Assembly (NCBI GenBank): GCA_963728395.1
Contig: CAVSJJ010000001.1
Span: 368,482 to 432,481, forward strand
DNA from: CAVSJJ01 sp963728395
GTDB taxonomy: Bacteria > Actinomycetota > Actinomycetes > Actinomycetales > Dermatophilaceae
Length of the DNA: 64,000 nt
Direction of reading: 5' to 3'
A program made the position numbers and the translations under genes. The notes under the pieces are model-generated. The model searched no databases. It had not been told where the DNA came from and saw only the letters and a list, made by a program, of their open reading frames with translations. Positions within the stretch are counted from its first letter, which is position 1; every line of letters starts with the position of its first letter. Positions 19,981 through 28,423 of this stretch are shown piece after piece.

Positions 19981-20048
19981 GCGTCCGGCATACCCCCGGT
20001 ATGCCGGACGCGGACCGGCCCCGGTAGCCCCGCTACCGGGGCCGGTCC
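19981..20048. terminator. double hairpin between ppdK and the copper-type genes
   Basis: Two back-to-back perfect hairpins: 13-bp arms 19981-19993/19999-20011 (loop 5 nt) and 16-bp arms 20012-20027/20033-20048 (loop 5 nt). They sit 2 bp after the ppdK stop and 9 bp before the convergent HMA gene's stop, so they probably end both transcripts. There is no T-run, as is common in actinobacterial terminators. The first stem is built from an inverted pair of the octamer GTATGCCG described in the findings. Confidence 0.8.
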
Positions 20049-20057
20049 GCGTCCGGG

Positions 20058-20276
20058 TCAGGTGAGAACGATCCCCACGTACCCCGCCTCGGCGACCGCG
20101 TCGAGGAGCGCCTCGTCGGCGACCCCTGCCCCGACGACCGCCTCGCAGCGGCCGCGCCGCACATCGGTGGCTGCGGAGACGACGCCCGCGACATCCTCGA
20201 GGCAGTCGTCGACCAGCAGGCCGCACGAGGCGCAGTGCATCCCGGACACCTCGATCGTCACGGTTCGTGTGGACAC
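20058..20276 (-). CDS. heavy-metal-associated (HMA) domain protein, copper-chaperone-like
   Basis: 72 residues if started at GTG 20276, which has a good ribosome site AGAGGAGGA just upstream. A GTG at 20297 would place that site inside the gene. It is a single HMA domain: TVTIEVSGMHCASCGLLVDD with the metal-binding CxxC in MHCASC, closing with EAGYVGIVLT. It probably carries Cu(I) in the cytoplasm. It lies 24 bp behind the TauE/SafE-cupredoxin gene and is likely co-transcribed with it. Confidence 0.85.
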   Translation of the reverse strand: MSTRTVTIEVSGMHCASCGLLVDDCLEDVAGVVSAATDVRRGRCEAVVGAGVADEALLDAVAEAGYVGIVLT

Positions 20277-20300
20277 GATGGGTCCTCCTCTCGGCACGGG

Positions 20301-21326
20301 TCAGCGGACGGAGATCGTCGCGGTGTACATCCCCATCGAGCATGAGACGGGAATGTCTCCGGACGGGAGGGTGCCCAGGTCGATGACCCGCTCCCCCGTC
20401 GCCGGGAGGGTGGTCTGGAACCCGAAGGACGGCAGCACGGTGAAGATGATGCACGAGTTGGTGTCGTGCGTCCGCAGGACGAGCCGGGTCGGCACTCCGG
20501 CGCGTGCGCCGACGACGGACGGCTCGTAGCCGCCGGGGGTGGCATCCATCGTCAGCACCTGGACCCCGTCCACGAGCGGCGGGGGCGCGACCGCCTCGCC
20601 ACCACCTCGGACGGCCGCGACGGCCCGCTGGGCGGTCAGCGGCGAGCCGAGGGAGGCGAGGCCGCCGTTGAGCGTGACGAGGCCGATGGCGACGACCACC
20701 GCACCCAGCGCGAGGCCGAGGCCGCGCGACTCGCGTCCGGCATACCGCTGGGTGACGAAGCCGAAGACGGCGAACATCGGCGCGGTCCCGAGGACGAAGA
20801 CGGCCATCACGGCCGCACCGGTGAGCGCCGAACCGGAGGTCGCGGCCAGGAGCATCATCGAGATCGTCACTCCGCACGGGATGACGAGCGTCGCCAGACC
20901 GAGCAGGAACGGCGCGAAGGCGGAGGACGAACGGGTGCTCCGGCGCACCATCCGGCTCCACGACGCCGGCGGGGCGAGGACGATCCGGTCGAAGGGGCGG
21001 ACCCCGAGGGTCGAGAGCCCGAGGAGCACCATGACGGCGCCCGCGGCCAGGTTCGCCACGCCGCCGATCTTCGCGTCGAGCTCGACGAGCGAGCCGAGCG
21101 CGCCGAGGAGGAGCCCGGCGAGGCTGAGGCTGACGAGCTTGCCGAGAAGGAACCCGGCGACCGGGACGAGGTCGTCTCCGACCCCGGTGACGGGGGCGGG
21201 CGCTCCGGCCAGGGCCGCGGACCGCTTCTGCCGGGCGATGAGCCCGACGAGGAGGCCGCCCTGGGCCACGGCGCACGTCGTCGCCCCGGCCAGCAGCCCG
21301 GCACCGAGGACGGCCCACCAGCTCAT
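20301..21326 (-). CDS. TauE/SafE-like (DsbD-like) membrane transporter fused to a C-terminal cupredoxin domain
   Basis: 341 residues from ATG 21326. Six to seven membrane segments include GATTCAVAQGGLLVGLIA and LATLVIPCGVTISMMLLA, whose Cys/Pro motifs match the urease-accessory/SafE type metal or sulfite transport domain. From about residue 245 a cupredoxin-like domain follows: THDTNSCIIFTVLP and the last strand GDIPVSCSMGMYTATISV, with Cys and Met that could bind copper. The neighbouring HMA protein and two-component system favour a role in copper handling. That substrate assignment is inference. Confidence 0.8.
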   Translation of the reverse strand: MSWWAVLGAGLLAGATTCAVAQGGLLVGLIARQKRSAALAGAPAPVTGVGDDLVPVAGFLLGKLVSLSLAGLLLGALGSLVELDAKIGGVANLAAGAVMVLLGLSTLGVRPFDRIVLAPPASWSRMVRRSTRSSSAFAPFLLGLATLVIPCGVTISMMLLAATSGSALTGAAVMAVFVLGTAPMFAVFGFVTQRYAGRESRGLGLALGAVVVAIGLVTLNGGLASLGSPLTAQRAVAAVRGGGEAVAPPPLVDGVQVLTMDATPGGYEPSVVGARAGVPTRLVLRTHDTNSCIIFTVLPSFGFQTTLPATGERVIDLGTLPSGDIPVSCSMGMYTATISVR

Positions 21327-21427
21327 CGCCGGCTCCCCGGGGCGATGGCATCGGACATGGCGAGGGTGGCGGGCTCCGGCGCGGGGAGGCCCGGGATGTG
21401 GTGGCGCCGGGCGACGTGGCTGGTCAT
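21323..21427 (-). CDS. 34-residue reading frame coupled to the transporter
   Basis: A frame from ATG 21427 encodes MTSHVARRHHIPGLPAPEPA and 14 more residues, then stops at TGA overlapping the transporter's ATG (ATGA at 21323-21326). It is His-rich near the N-terminus (SHVARRHH). No family is recognised. It may be a translational coupling leader or a tiny metal-binding protein. The same overlap style joins real genes elsewhere in the window, which supports translation. Confidence 0.45.
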   Translation of the reverse strand: MTSHVARRHHIPGLPAPEPATLAMSDAIAPGSRR

Positions 21428-21469
21428 GGCCTCAGCGTGGCGGGCCCGCTCGGCGCTTCCCCGGAGAAT

Positions 21470-21489
21470 CGATGAAGTTTTGACGAAGT
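21470..21489 (-). promoter_or_regulatory. direct-repeat box upstream of the copper-type module
   Basis: Two 8-mers, GATGAAGT (21471-21478) and GACGAAGT (21482-21489), lie 11 bp apart in the same direction in the 78-bp gap between the kinase stop (21506) and the 34-residue frame. OmpR-type regulators bind direct repeats spaced by about one helical turn, and one is encoded just upstream at 22663. The link is inference. Confidence 0.4.
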
Positions 21490-21505
21490 CCGTGCCGTCC
21501 GGCCC

Positions 21506-22666
21506 TCACCGCCCGGCCGCGCCTCCTGCCGAGGCGTCGCGGACCTCGGCCTCCACGGGCGGAAGCCGGACGATGAACCGGGCGCCGGTGCCCGGGCCGT
21601 CGCTCGCGGCCTCGACACTGCCCCCGTGGGCGGCCACGACACCACGGACGATCGTCAGGCCGAGGCCGCTGCCGGCACCGTCGGCCGTCGCCCGGGCCGG
21701 GTCGACGCGGTGGAACCGGTCGAAGATGGCCGAGAGCTCCTCGATCGGGATCCCCGCGCCGTCGTCGGAGACCTCGAGGAGGGACCCCCGCTCGGGCGTC
21801 GGCCTCGCCGTGACACCGACCCGGCCGCCGGCAGGGGTATGCCGCAGCGCGTTGTCGAGGAGGTTGGCCAGCACCTGCTGCAGACGCACCGGGTCGGCGA
21901 CCGCCGTCACGGGCTCATCGGAGACGGCCACGTCGAGCTGCACCCCCTTGGCGGCGAACCGCGGCCGAGCGGCCGACGCGGCCGCCGAGACCTCCGCGCG
22001 GACGTCGAGCGGCTGCCGGGTCAGGTGCAGGGCGTGCTCCTCGGCCGCGGCCGAGTCCCTCAGGTCGCCGGCGAGGCGGCGCAACCGCTCGACCTGGGCC
22101 CGCATCGTGTCGTAGGCATGCGGCTCGGGTCCGACGATCCCGTCCTCGAGCCCGTCGATGTAGGCCTCGAGGGTGGCCAGGGGTGTGCGCAGCTCGTGGG
22201 CCAGGTCCGCGAGGAGCCGGGTTCGCGTCGCCTCCGTGTCGGCGAGCCGGCGGGCCATCCGGGCGAAGGAGGTGCTGAGGCCCTCGAGCTCGGCGGAGAA
22301 GGCATCCGCGGGCGGGTTCACGGCATACCGCCCGGCCGCGACCTGGCGCGCCGCCGCGGCGAGGTGCTCGACGGGCAGGGTCACCCGCCGGACGAGGAAG
22401 AGCGAGGCGAGGCCGGCCGCGACGAGCGAGACGATCCCGCCGACGAGCAGACCGATGGCGAACGAGGAGCGGAAGGCCTCCTCGGCGTGCATGGTGACGA
22501 GAGTGGAGCGGACGCCGCTGCGGGCGAGATGGTCGTGGAAGATGCCCGGCGCGACGAGCGAGGCCGTGAGGACGAGGGCGACGGCGCCGACGACGAGGAC
22601 GATGGCCTGGGCGGCGATGAGGAAGACGGCCAGCCGCGGTCGCCGGGACGCCTCGGCCCGATTCAT
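21506..22666 (-). CDS. sensor histidine kinase, HAMP type
   Basis: 386 residues from ATG 22666. There are two membrane segments (about 15-37 and 68-92) around a very short extracytoplasmic part, then HAMP (VRRVTLPVEHLAAAARQVAAG). The phosphoacceptor H-box is LLADLAHELRTPLATLE, N-box NLLDNALRHTPAG, G1 VSDDGAGIP and G2 GAGSGLGLTIV. All catalytic boxes are intact. The start overlaps the response-regulator stop (ATGA at 22663-22666). It probably senses metal or envelope stress and controls the following copper-type genes (inference from position). Confidence 0.93.
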   Translation of the reverse strand: MNRAEASRRPRLAVFLIAAQAIVLVVGAVALVLTASLVAPGIFHDHLARSGVRSTLVTMHAEEAFRSSFAIGLLVGGIVSLVAAGLASLFLVRRVTLPVEHLAAAARQVAAGRYAVNPPADAFSAELEGLSTSFARMARRLADTEATRTRLLADLAHELRTPLATLEAYIDGLEDGIVGPEPHAYDTMRAQVERLRRLAGDLRDSAAAEEHALHLTRQPLDVRAEVSAAASAARPRFAAKGVQLDVAVSDEPVTAVADPVRLQQVLANLLDNALRHTPAGGRVGVTARPTPERGSLLEVSDDGAGIPIEELSAIFDRFHRVDPARATADGAGSGLGLTIVRGVVAAHGGSVEAASDGPGTGARFIVRLPPVEAEVRDASAGGAAGR

Positions 22667-23367
22667 CCGGGACCCATGCCGTAGCCGATGCCTCGGACCG
22701 TGCGGACGAACTGCGGGCTCTCGGCGCCGTCGCCGAGCTTGCGGCGCAGGTGTCCGACGTGGACGTCGACGAGGTGCTCGTCGCCGCCCCACCTCTCCCC
22801 CCAGACGGCGTCGACGAGCTGGCGCCGGGTGAAGGCCATCCGCGGGCGCGCCATCATCGTCGCCAGCAGGTCGAACTCGGTCCTCGTCAGGTCGACCCGG
22901 CGGCCGTCGACGTCGAGCGTGCGCGCCTCGGGATCGAGGACGAGGGCTCCCACGACGAGCGGTGCCACGCCCGGGTCGGGCTCGGTCCTGGTCCGGGTCC
23001 GGGGCCGGCGGAGCATCGCCCGGACCCGGGCGACGAGCTCCCGCGGCGAGAACGGCTTGACGAGGTAGTCGTCGGCGCCCACCGTCAGCCCGACGATCTT
23101 GTCGACCTGCTCGTCCCGGGCGGTGAGCATGACGACGTAGGCGTCGCTGAAGCGGCGCAGCCGTCGACACACCTCGAGCCCGTCGAAGCCGGGCAGCATG
23201 ATGTCGAGGACGACGACGTCGGGGTCGACCCGCTCGGCGAGCTCGACGGCCGACGGACCGTCGTGGGCCTGGGTGACGAGGAAGCCCTCGCGCTCGAGGT
23301 AGCTCGCGACGACGCCCGCGAGCGCCCGCTCGTCATCGACGACGAGAACCCGGACCGGGTCGATCAT
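22663..23367 (-). CDS. OmpR-family response regulator
   Basis: 234 residues from ATG 23367. The receiver domain shows VLVVDDERAL, phospho-Asp in VVVLDIMLPGFDG and Lys in DYLVKPFSPRE. The winged-helix output domain ends with DVHVGHLRRKLGD and RTVRGIGYGMGPG. It is coupled by 4-bp overlaps to the PAP2 gene before and the kinase after, so the three form one transcript. Likely a DNA-binding partner of the kinase at 21506. Confidence 0.95.
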   Translation of the reverse strand: MIDPVRVLVVDDERALAGVVASYLEREGFLVTQAHDGPSAVELAERVDPDVVVLDIMLPGFDGLEVCRRLRRFSDAYVVMLTARDEQVDKIVGLTVGADDYLVKPFSPRELVARVRAMLRRPRTRTRTEPDPGVAPLVVGALVLDPEARTLDVDGRRVDLTRTEFDLLATMMARPRMAFTRRQLVDAVWGERWGGDEHLVDVHVGHLRRKLGDGAESPQFVRTVRGIGYGMGPG

Positions 23368-24242
23368 CCGCCACCTCCTCGCCTCGGCCGACCGGCTGAG
23401 GGAACGCTACCGGCCTCCCGCCGCCGAACGGTGACCCAGAGCCGATGGGCCGTCACGACGGCGACGACCCACCCGAGCCCGAGCAGCCAGCCCGCGACGA
23501 CGTCGGTGAGCCAGTGATGGCCGAGGAAGACGCGGGAGAGGCCCATGGCGAGCGCGAACGCCCCGGCGAGGAGCACGGTGGCCACCCGGGCCCTCCGGTT
23601 GCTCCAATGGACGAGGAGGAGGTAGGCAGCCAGGCCCATGACGACGGTCGCGTTGAGGGTGTGACCCGACGGGAAGGACGGCGAGGTCTCCAACGGCGGC
23701 ACCGCCAGCCCGACCGGAGGCCGGGCCCGGCCGATGAGGTCCTTGCCGAGCGCGGTGAGTGCGAGCGACCCGGTCGCCGCGATGAGCATGAGCACGACCG
23801 GGGTCCAGCGGCGCCACAGCCAGGCGATCGCCAGGGTGAGGCCCGCGGCGAGGATCGGCATCCCGACCGGGCCGCCGAGGTCGGTGAACACGGTGACGGC
23901 CGTGTCGAGCCCCGGGGAGCGCCACGCGACGGCTTGGTCGAGGACCGGTCGGTCGAGGGCGGCGAGCCCGTCGTTCTCGGCCACCGACTCATAGACCACG
24001 GCGGCGCCGAGGTCGAGCAGGAGCACGCCGAACCCGCCCACGACGGCGGTGACGACGAGGGCGAGGTTGGCCGCCGACCAGCGCAGGATCGGGGCGAGCC
24101 GAGCGGCCTGCCGAACGACGTGCGCCGCCAGCCGACGCCCGCTCGTGGTCCGCCAGTCGGCGACGTCCCGGGTCCCGACCCGCTCGTGGTCCGCCGGCGG
24201 CCCGGGTGGGCGTGAGGGGTCGGCGTCGGGGCGGGGCGGCAT
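23364..24242 (-). CDS. PAP2-family phosphatase
   Basis: 292 residues from ATG 24242. Six membrane segments carry the full three-part acid-phosphatase signature: KDLIGRARPP (KxxxxxxRP), SFPSGHTLNA (PSGH) and SRVFLGHHWLTD (SRxxxxxHxxxD). It probably dephosphorylates a lipid such as undecaprenyl pyrophosphate or phosphatidic acid outside the membrane. Being first in an operon with a two-component system links envelope lipid recycling with stress sensing, though this may be only co-transcription. Confidence 0.9.
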   Translation of the reverse strand: MPPRPDADPSRPPGPPADHERVGTRDVADWRTTSGRRLAAHVVRQAARLAPILRWSAANLALVVTAVVGGFGVLLLDLGAAVVYESVAENDGLAALDRPVLDQAVAWRSPGLDTAVTVFTDLGGPVGMPILAAGLTLAIAWLWRRWTPVVLMLIAATGSLALTALGKDLIGRARPPVGLAVPPLETSPSFPSGHTLNATVVMGLAAYLLLVHWSNRRARVATVLLAGAFALAMGLSRVFLGHHWLTDVVAGWLLGLGWVVAVVTAHRLWVTVRRREAGSVPSAGRPRRGGGG

Positions 24243-24282
24243 ACGGCATTCAACCCCACGCCGGGCCGGCGACCGGACGTCG

Positions 24283-24316
24283 AGTGGCCCGGCCCGGCGG
24301 GCTGGACCGGGCCACT
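24283..24316 (-). terminator. hairpin terminator after the FAD reductase gene
   Basis: Perfect 10-bp stem (24283-24292 with 24307-24316) and a 14-nt GC-rich loop, in the gap between the reductase stop (24438) and the PAP2 start (24242). It sits downstream of the reductase on the minus strand. No T-run. Confidence 0.5.
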
Positions 24317-24437
24317 GGGCGAACGGCGTGGGCTGAGCCGGTGGTCGCTTCAGTCAGCGAACTCGGTCCCGAAGAGTGGTGATCGGGCACAGGCCCCATG
24401 GCAGCGGTAGCGGGCCCGTGGACCGCGGGCGGAGCGG

Positions 24438-25690
24438 TCAGTGGGGTCCGGCGGCGGCGCGCAGCACCGCCGCCAGCGCCGCGAGGTCCGCGGCCGCGGC
24501 GTGAGCCGCGTCGAGGTCGAGCCGGGCTCCGGCCTCGATCACCGGCCCGGCTGCCCGCACCGCCCGGGCGACGCTCGGCCCGTGGGTGGCACCGCACGCC
24601 GCCACGAGCCGGTCACCGACCACGGAGAGCACGAGGAGGCCGCCCGGCACGTCGAGCACCTCCTCGCGAGCGCCGGCCGGGGCGGCACCCATCGCCTGCA
24701 GGGTCGCGTCGTACTGGTCGGACCACCACCACGGCACGTCGGTGAAGGCCTCGTCCTGGCCGAGCACCGTGTGGGCGGCGACCTCACCCTGGCGCCCGGC
24801 CGCCGTGAACGACTCGAGTCGGATGCCGTGTGCCTCACCCGGATGCCGTGTGCGCACCGCATCACCGGCGGCGAACACGTGGGGGTGTGACGTGCGCCCG
24901 GACGGGTCGATGAGGATGCCGTCGTCGACCGCCAGCCCAGCGGCCCGGGCCAGCGCGTCACGCGGGACGATGCCGATGCCGGCCACCACCGCGTCGGCCG
25001 GCACGACGGTTCCGTCGGCCAGCCGGACGCCGTTGACGGCGCCGTCCTGCGAGCGCAGCACGGCATCCGGCGCCGTACGCGTGCGCACGAGCACCCCGTG
25101 CGCCTCGTGGAGGGCCTGCAGCCACCCGCCCACCGCCGCGGGGACGCCTCGGGAGAGCACCCGGTTCGCGGCCTCGAGGACCACGACGTCCACCCCGCGG
25201 GTCGCTGCGGCGGCCGCCACCTCGAGCCCGATGACGCCACCACCGACGACGACCAGGCGGCTCGCGTGGTCCAGCGTCAGGGAGAGCGCCACCGCGTCCG
25301 TCGTGTCGCGCAGGTGGTGCACCCCCGCGCCGTCAGCTCCGGGGACGGCGAGCCGCCGGGGCTCCGCCCCCGTCGCGAGGATCACCGACTCGAAGAAGAC
25401 CTCCTCACCAGAGGCCGTGACGAGCCGCCTTGCGCCGGGGTCCAGGCTGGCGACCTTCGCACCGGTTCGCACCTCGATGCGCTCGCGCCAGGGCGACCCG
25501 CAGGCCACACCTCGGGAACCGCCACGCCCGGTCGCAGCAGGACGTCCTTGGACAGCACCGTGCGGTCGTAAGGAGCCCGGTCCTCCTCGGTGAGCAGAAC
25601 GACGTCTCGGCCTGCGGCTGCCAGGGCGCGCGCCGCGGCACCGGCCGCAGGGCCGCCGCCCACGACGGCATCCGGTCGGCGGGAACTCAT
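24438..25690 (-). pseudogene. FAD-dependent ferredoxin/rhodocoxin reductase-like, frameshifted
   Basis: The N-terminal ~65 residues run from ATG 25690 in one frame: DAVVGGGPAAGAAARALA (FAD-binding GxGxxG-type) and PYDRTVLSKDVLL. The rest is in another frame from GSPWRERIEVRTGAKVASLD to the end, with LVVVGGGVIGLEVAAAAA (NAD site), HVFAAGDAVRTRH (second FAD motif) and PWWWSDQYD. The frames meet at about 25490-25505, where one base lost or two gained restores the family reading. It is either a recent pseudogene or a base error. An intact protein would pass electrons from NAD(P)H to a ferredoxin. Confidence 0.8.
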
Positions 25691-25828
25691 CGGGTGCGGC
25701 GCGCGACATCGGCACAGAGCGGGAGCATGCCTGCCACGCTAGCCGGGCGCATCCGCGGCCCGACCCGGGGCGGTGGCACGAGGCTTGCACCCCGAGGAGC
25801 AGTGCTCACCTCAGCGACCTCCGCCGGC

Positions 25829-26176
25829 TCATGCACCCTTGGTCGCCGTGCACAGGAACACGCCGAACTCGCGCTCGCCCTTGGGGATCGTCGTGGCGGC
25901 AACGCTGGCGACGTCGGCGAATCCGGCGCGGGCCAGCTGCTCGGCGAGGCGGTGCCTGTCGAATCCGTGATGGCCCTCGAAGTCGGCCCTCTCGGCGTGG
26001 AAGGCGTCCTCGGGATCCTCGTCGAGGTCCGCGATGGCCAGCCGGCCACCTTCGACCAGGAGGTCTGCCACGCCCCGCAGTAGCGCATCCAGGTCCTCCA
26101 CGTGGTGCAGCGCCATGGAGCTCCAGGCCACGTCGTAGGTGCCATCGAGAGAGTCTGTCGTAAGGTCTGCCTGCAC
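25829..26176 (-). pseudogene. SAM methyltransferase, N-terminally truncated
   Basis: About 115 residues remain: the C-terminal half of a class I methyltransferase, with DGTYDVAWSSMALHHVEDLDALLRG, the EGGRLAIADLDEDP strand and GHHGFDRHRLAEQLARAGF. The motif I SAM loop that should precede it is absent. The frame continues upstream into sequence unlike a methyltransferase and meets the toxin gene ending at 26270. So the 5' half was lost, probably when the adjacent island arrived. Not expected to be active. Confidence 0.7.
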
Positions 26177-26269
26177 ATCGATGGTCGGCTGGAGGCGGTG
26201 TGGGGAATGGTGCGACTCCTGCTGCTGAGCGACGACAGCCGGGGGTCGGCAGCCGGTGAGCGGGGCAGC

Positions 26270-26599
26270 TCAGTCTGAGCAGTCCACGGCGACGGCCAGA
26301 GCCGTGCAGATCTGGCGCATCCGGTCCTCGGCGACCCGGCCGAGCCGCTCGACCAGGATGGCGAGCGATGCGCTTTCGACCGAGTCCAGGTTGACCGCCG
26401 ACGGAAGCGGTACCGGGTCCTCTCCGGGCTCGAGGAGGACTTCGCTCCGGAGGTGTCGGATGGTGGTCGTGCAGGGGGCGATCAGTGCTCGTCCGTGGCG
26501 CGGGATCACGGCGTCACGAGACAGGACGACGACGGGTCTGCGGCCGACCTCGGCCATCTCGCACCACCACACCTCGCCGCGTGCGGGAAGGTCGGTCAT
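26270..26599 (-). CDS. MazF/PemK-like toxin
   Basis: 109 residues from ATG 26599. The MazF barrel is recognisable: ARGEVWWCEMAEVGRRPVVVLSRD at the N-terminus (conserved GDVW/RPVVV region), APCTTTIRHLRSEVLL, and SAVNLDSVESASLAILVERLGR. Such toxins are sequence-specific endoribonucleases that cleave mRNA. Its start overlaps the antitoxin stop (ATGA). It ends at the truncated methyltransferase, suggesting the island edge is near here. Confidence 0.88.
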   Translation of the reverse strand: MTDLPARGEVWWCEMAEVGRRPVVVLSRDAVIPRHGRALIAPCTTTIRHLRSEVLLEPGEDPVPLPSAVNLDSVESASLAILVERLGRVAEDRMRQICTALAVAVDCSD

Positions 26600-26829
26600 G
26601 AGGCCGCGACCGCACGCCGGAACGAGGCCAGGTCTCCCCATTCGTCGGGTTCGTCCAGGGGATGGATGTCGTAGGCGGCATAGCTGGCGTCCACTTCGGC
26701 CGCGCGATGCCGAGCCAGCAAGGCAGCAAGGGCCTCGTCGACCAGCGCGGAGTCCGGCTTCCCGGACGCCTTCCGGGCGTTCTCCAAGAGATCGGTGTCC
26801 ACCGTGGTGCTCAACCGTGTGCGACTCAT
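26596..26829 (-). CDS. MazE-like antitoxin
   Basis: 77 residues from ATG 26829. The N-terminus (RTRLSTTVDTDLLENARKAS) is a ribbon-helix-helix-like segment. The acidic C-terminal tail (YDIHPLDEPDEWGDLASF) is of the kind that blocks a MazF partner. It precedes and overlaps the toxin gene, the standard order for such pairs. It should neutralise the toxin and repress the operon. Confidence 0.85.
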   Translation of the reverse strand: MSRTRLSTTVDTDLLENARKASGKPDSALVDEALAALLARHRAAEVDASYAAYDIHPLDEPDEWGDLASFRRAVAAS

Positions 26830-27105
26830 GCCACAACTATGCCACCACCAGGCGACAGCAGAGGGCCGGACGACAGGCGGCTACTAGAGACTTTCGGCAG
26901 GGCCGGTGTCTGGCGAGACTCGGTCTAGGTGTTCGGCGGGGAGCTCTCCATGCGGCTGCCCACCAGGTGATCGGTGTGGCTCAACTTCGGTCTGCGTTCC
27001 CGCCGGACACCGTGCCGGTGTGTGGCTGAAGAGGGGTCTGCCCAGCTCTCAGTAGCAGTGCCCGCCCGGCGTCAACCCAGGCAATGACGGCGGAAGGCAG
27101 GGCAG
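26830..27105. other. gap between MazEF-like pair and IS110, no gene seen
   Basis: About 276 bp upstream of the antitoxin start and of the IS110 transposase start. It should contain the antitoxin promoter and the left end of the IS110 copy. I see no reading frame or clear palindrome. Confidence 0.4.
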
Positions 27106-28316
27106 GTGATGGCGAGAGTGGTCATCGGGGTCGATCCCCACAAGCTGTCGGCGACCATCGAGGTCCTCGACGAGCACGAGAGCGTCCTGGCGACCGGCCG
27201 GTTCGGCACCGACAAGGCCGGTTACGCGGCGATGCGCCGGCACGTCGCCGGGTTCCCGGGTCGGACCTGGGCGGTGGAGGGCAGCAGCGGCGCCGGCCGG
27301 CCGTTGGCGCAGCGGCTGCTGGCCGACGGCGAGCACGTGGTGGACGTGCCGGCCAAGCTGTCGGCGCGGGCGCGGGCGTTGGACACCGGCCACAACCGCA
27401 AGACCGACTCCCACGACGCGCACGCCGTGGCGGTGGTCGCGGTGCGCACCAAGGGCCTGCGGGTGCTGGCCTACGACACCCAGCTCGAGGCGCTGCGGCT
27501 GCTGGTCGACCGGCGCGCGGAGCTGACCCGGGCCCGGATCCAGTGCGTGAACCGGGTGCACCGGCTGCTGTCGGAACTGGTTCCGGGACAGTCGAAGAAG
27601 ATGAGCACCAGCCAAGCCAAGGCCATCCTGGCCACCGTCAAGCCCCGCGACATCGCGGGCAAGACCCGCCGCCGGCTCGCCGCCGAACAGATCGCCGAGC
27701 TCGTCGCGATCGAGAAGAAGGCCAAGGCGTTGACCAAGGAGCTGAAGGAGCTGGTCACCGCGACCGGGTCGAGGTTGATGGACCTACCCGGTGTCGGCCC
27801 CGTCGTCGCCGCCCGCACATTGGCCGACGTCGGAGACGTCGCCCGGTTCACCGACCGCAACCGGTTCGCCTCATGGACCGGGACCGCACCCATCGAAGCC
27901 TCGTCCGGCGAGGTCGTCCGGCACCGCCTCTCCCGGGCCGGGAACCGGCGGATGAACCACATGATCCACATGGCCGCGACCACCCAGCTGCGCCACGACA
28001 CCGACGGGCGGGCCTACTACCGGCACAAGCTCCCGCCGGGAAGACCAAGGCCGAAGCCATGCGCTGCCTTAAACGCAGGATCTCCGACGCCCTGTACCGC
28101 CAGCTCCGCGCCGACGCCACGACCCAGCCGGTCGTTGACGTGGACGCGGGCCCGGGAGGGCACAGCGGGGCGTCACTTAACTCCAGCGCGGCCGGCTTGC
28201 ACCCGCACACCGGCACTTCGGATCAGCCACTCCCGGGACCCGCACCCACGACCGTACGCCCGACCACCACGACACGGAAGAGCACGAGCTCGAGACCGCT
28301 CGAACCAGCCTCTTGA
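27106..28316 (+). pseudogene. IS110-family transposase, frameshifted
   Basis: From ATG 27106 the DEDD-type N-terminal domain reads VVIGVDPHKLSATIEVLDEHE, with further conserved parts DSHDAHAVAVVAVR and, in the C-terminal transposase_20 domain, LMDLPGVGPVVAARTLADVGDVARF and the serine-containing RFASWTGTAPIEASSG. Near 28037-28040 the frame breaks: AYYRHKLP continues in another frame as AGKTKAEAMRCLKRRISDALYRQL. One missing base explains this. IS110 elements lack obvious terminal inverted repeats and I could not define the ends. The element is probably immobile. Confidence 0.85.
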
Positions 28317-28397
28317 CATCAGAGGGGTGCCGAAGTGGGGCACCTCCGAAGCTCGCGCCAAGGCCGATGGTCGGGACTTCGTCGACAACACCGAATC

Positions 28398-28415
28398 GGT
28401 ACCACCAGTGGTACC
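28398..28415. promoter_or_regulatory. palindromic operator of hicAB
   Basis: GGTACCAC-CA-GTGGTACC is a perfect 18-bp palindrome ending 8 bp before the likely hicA start codon (GTG 28424). HicB antitoxins bind operators of this kind to repress their own promoter. The sequence also stands out for its AT content next to high-GC flanks. Confidence 0.6.
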
Positions 28416-28423
28416 ATTTTGGA

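Noticed and set aside
26830..27105. attR copy of the ssrA 3' end near the left island edge
   Set aside because: I searched by eye for the T-arm sequence of ssrA outside 35600 and saw no second copy in the window.
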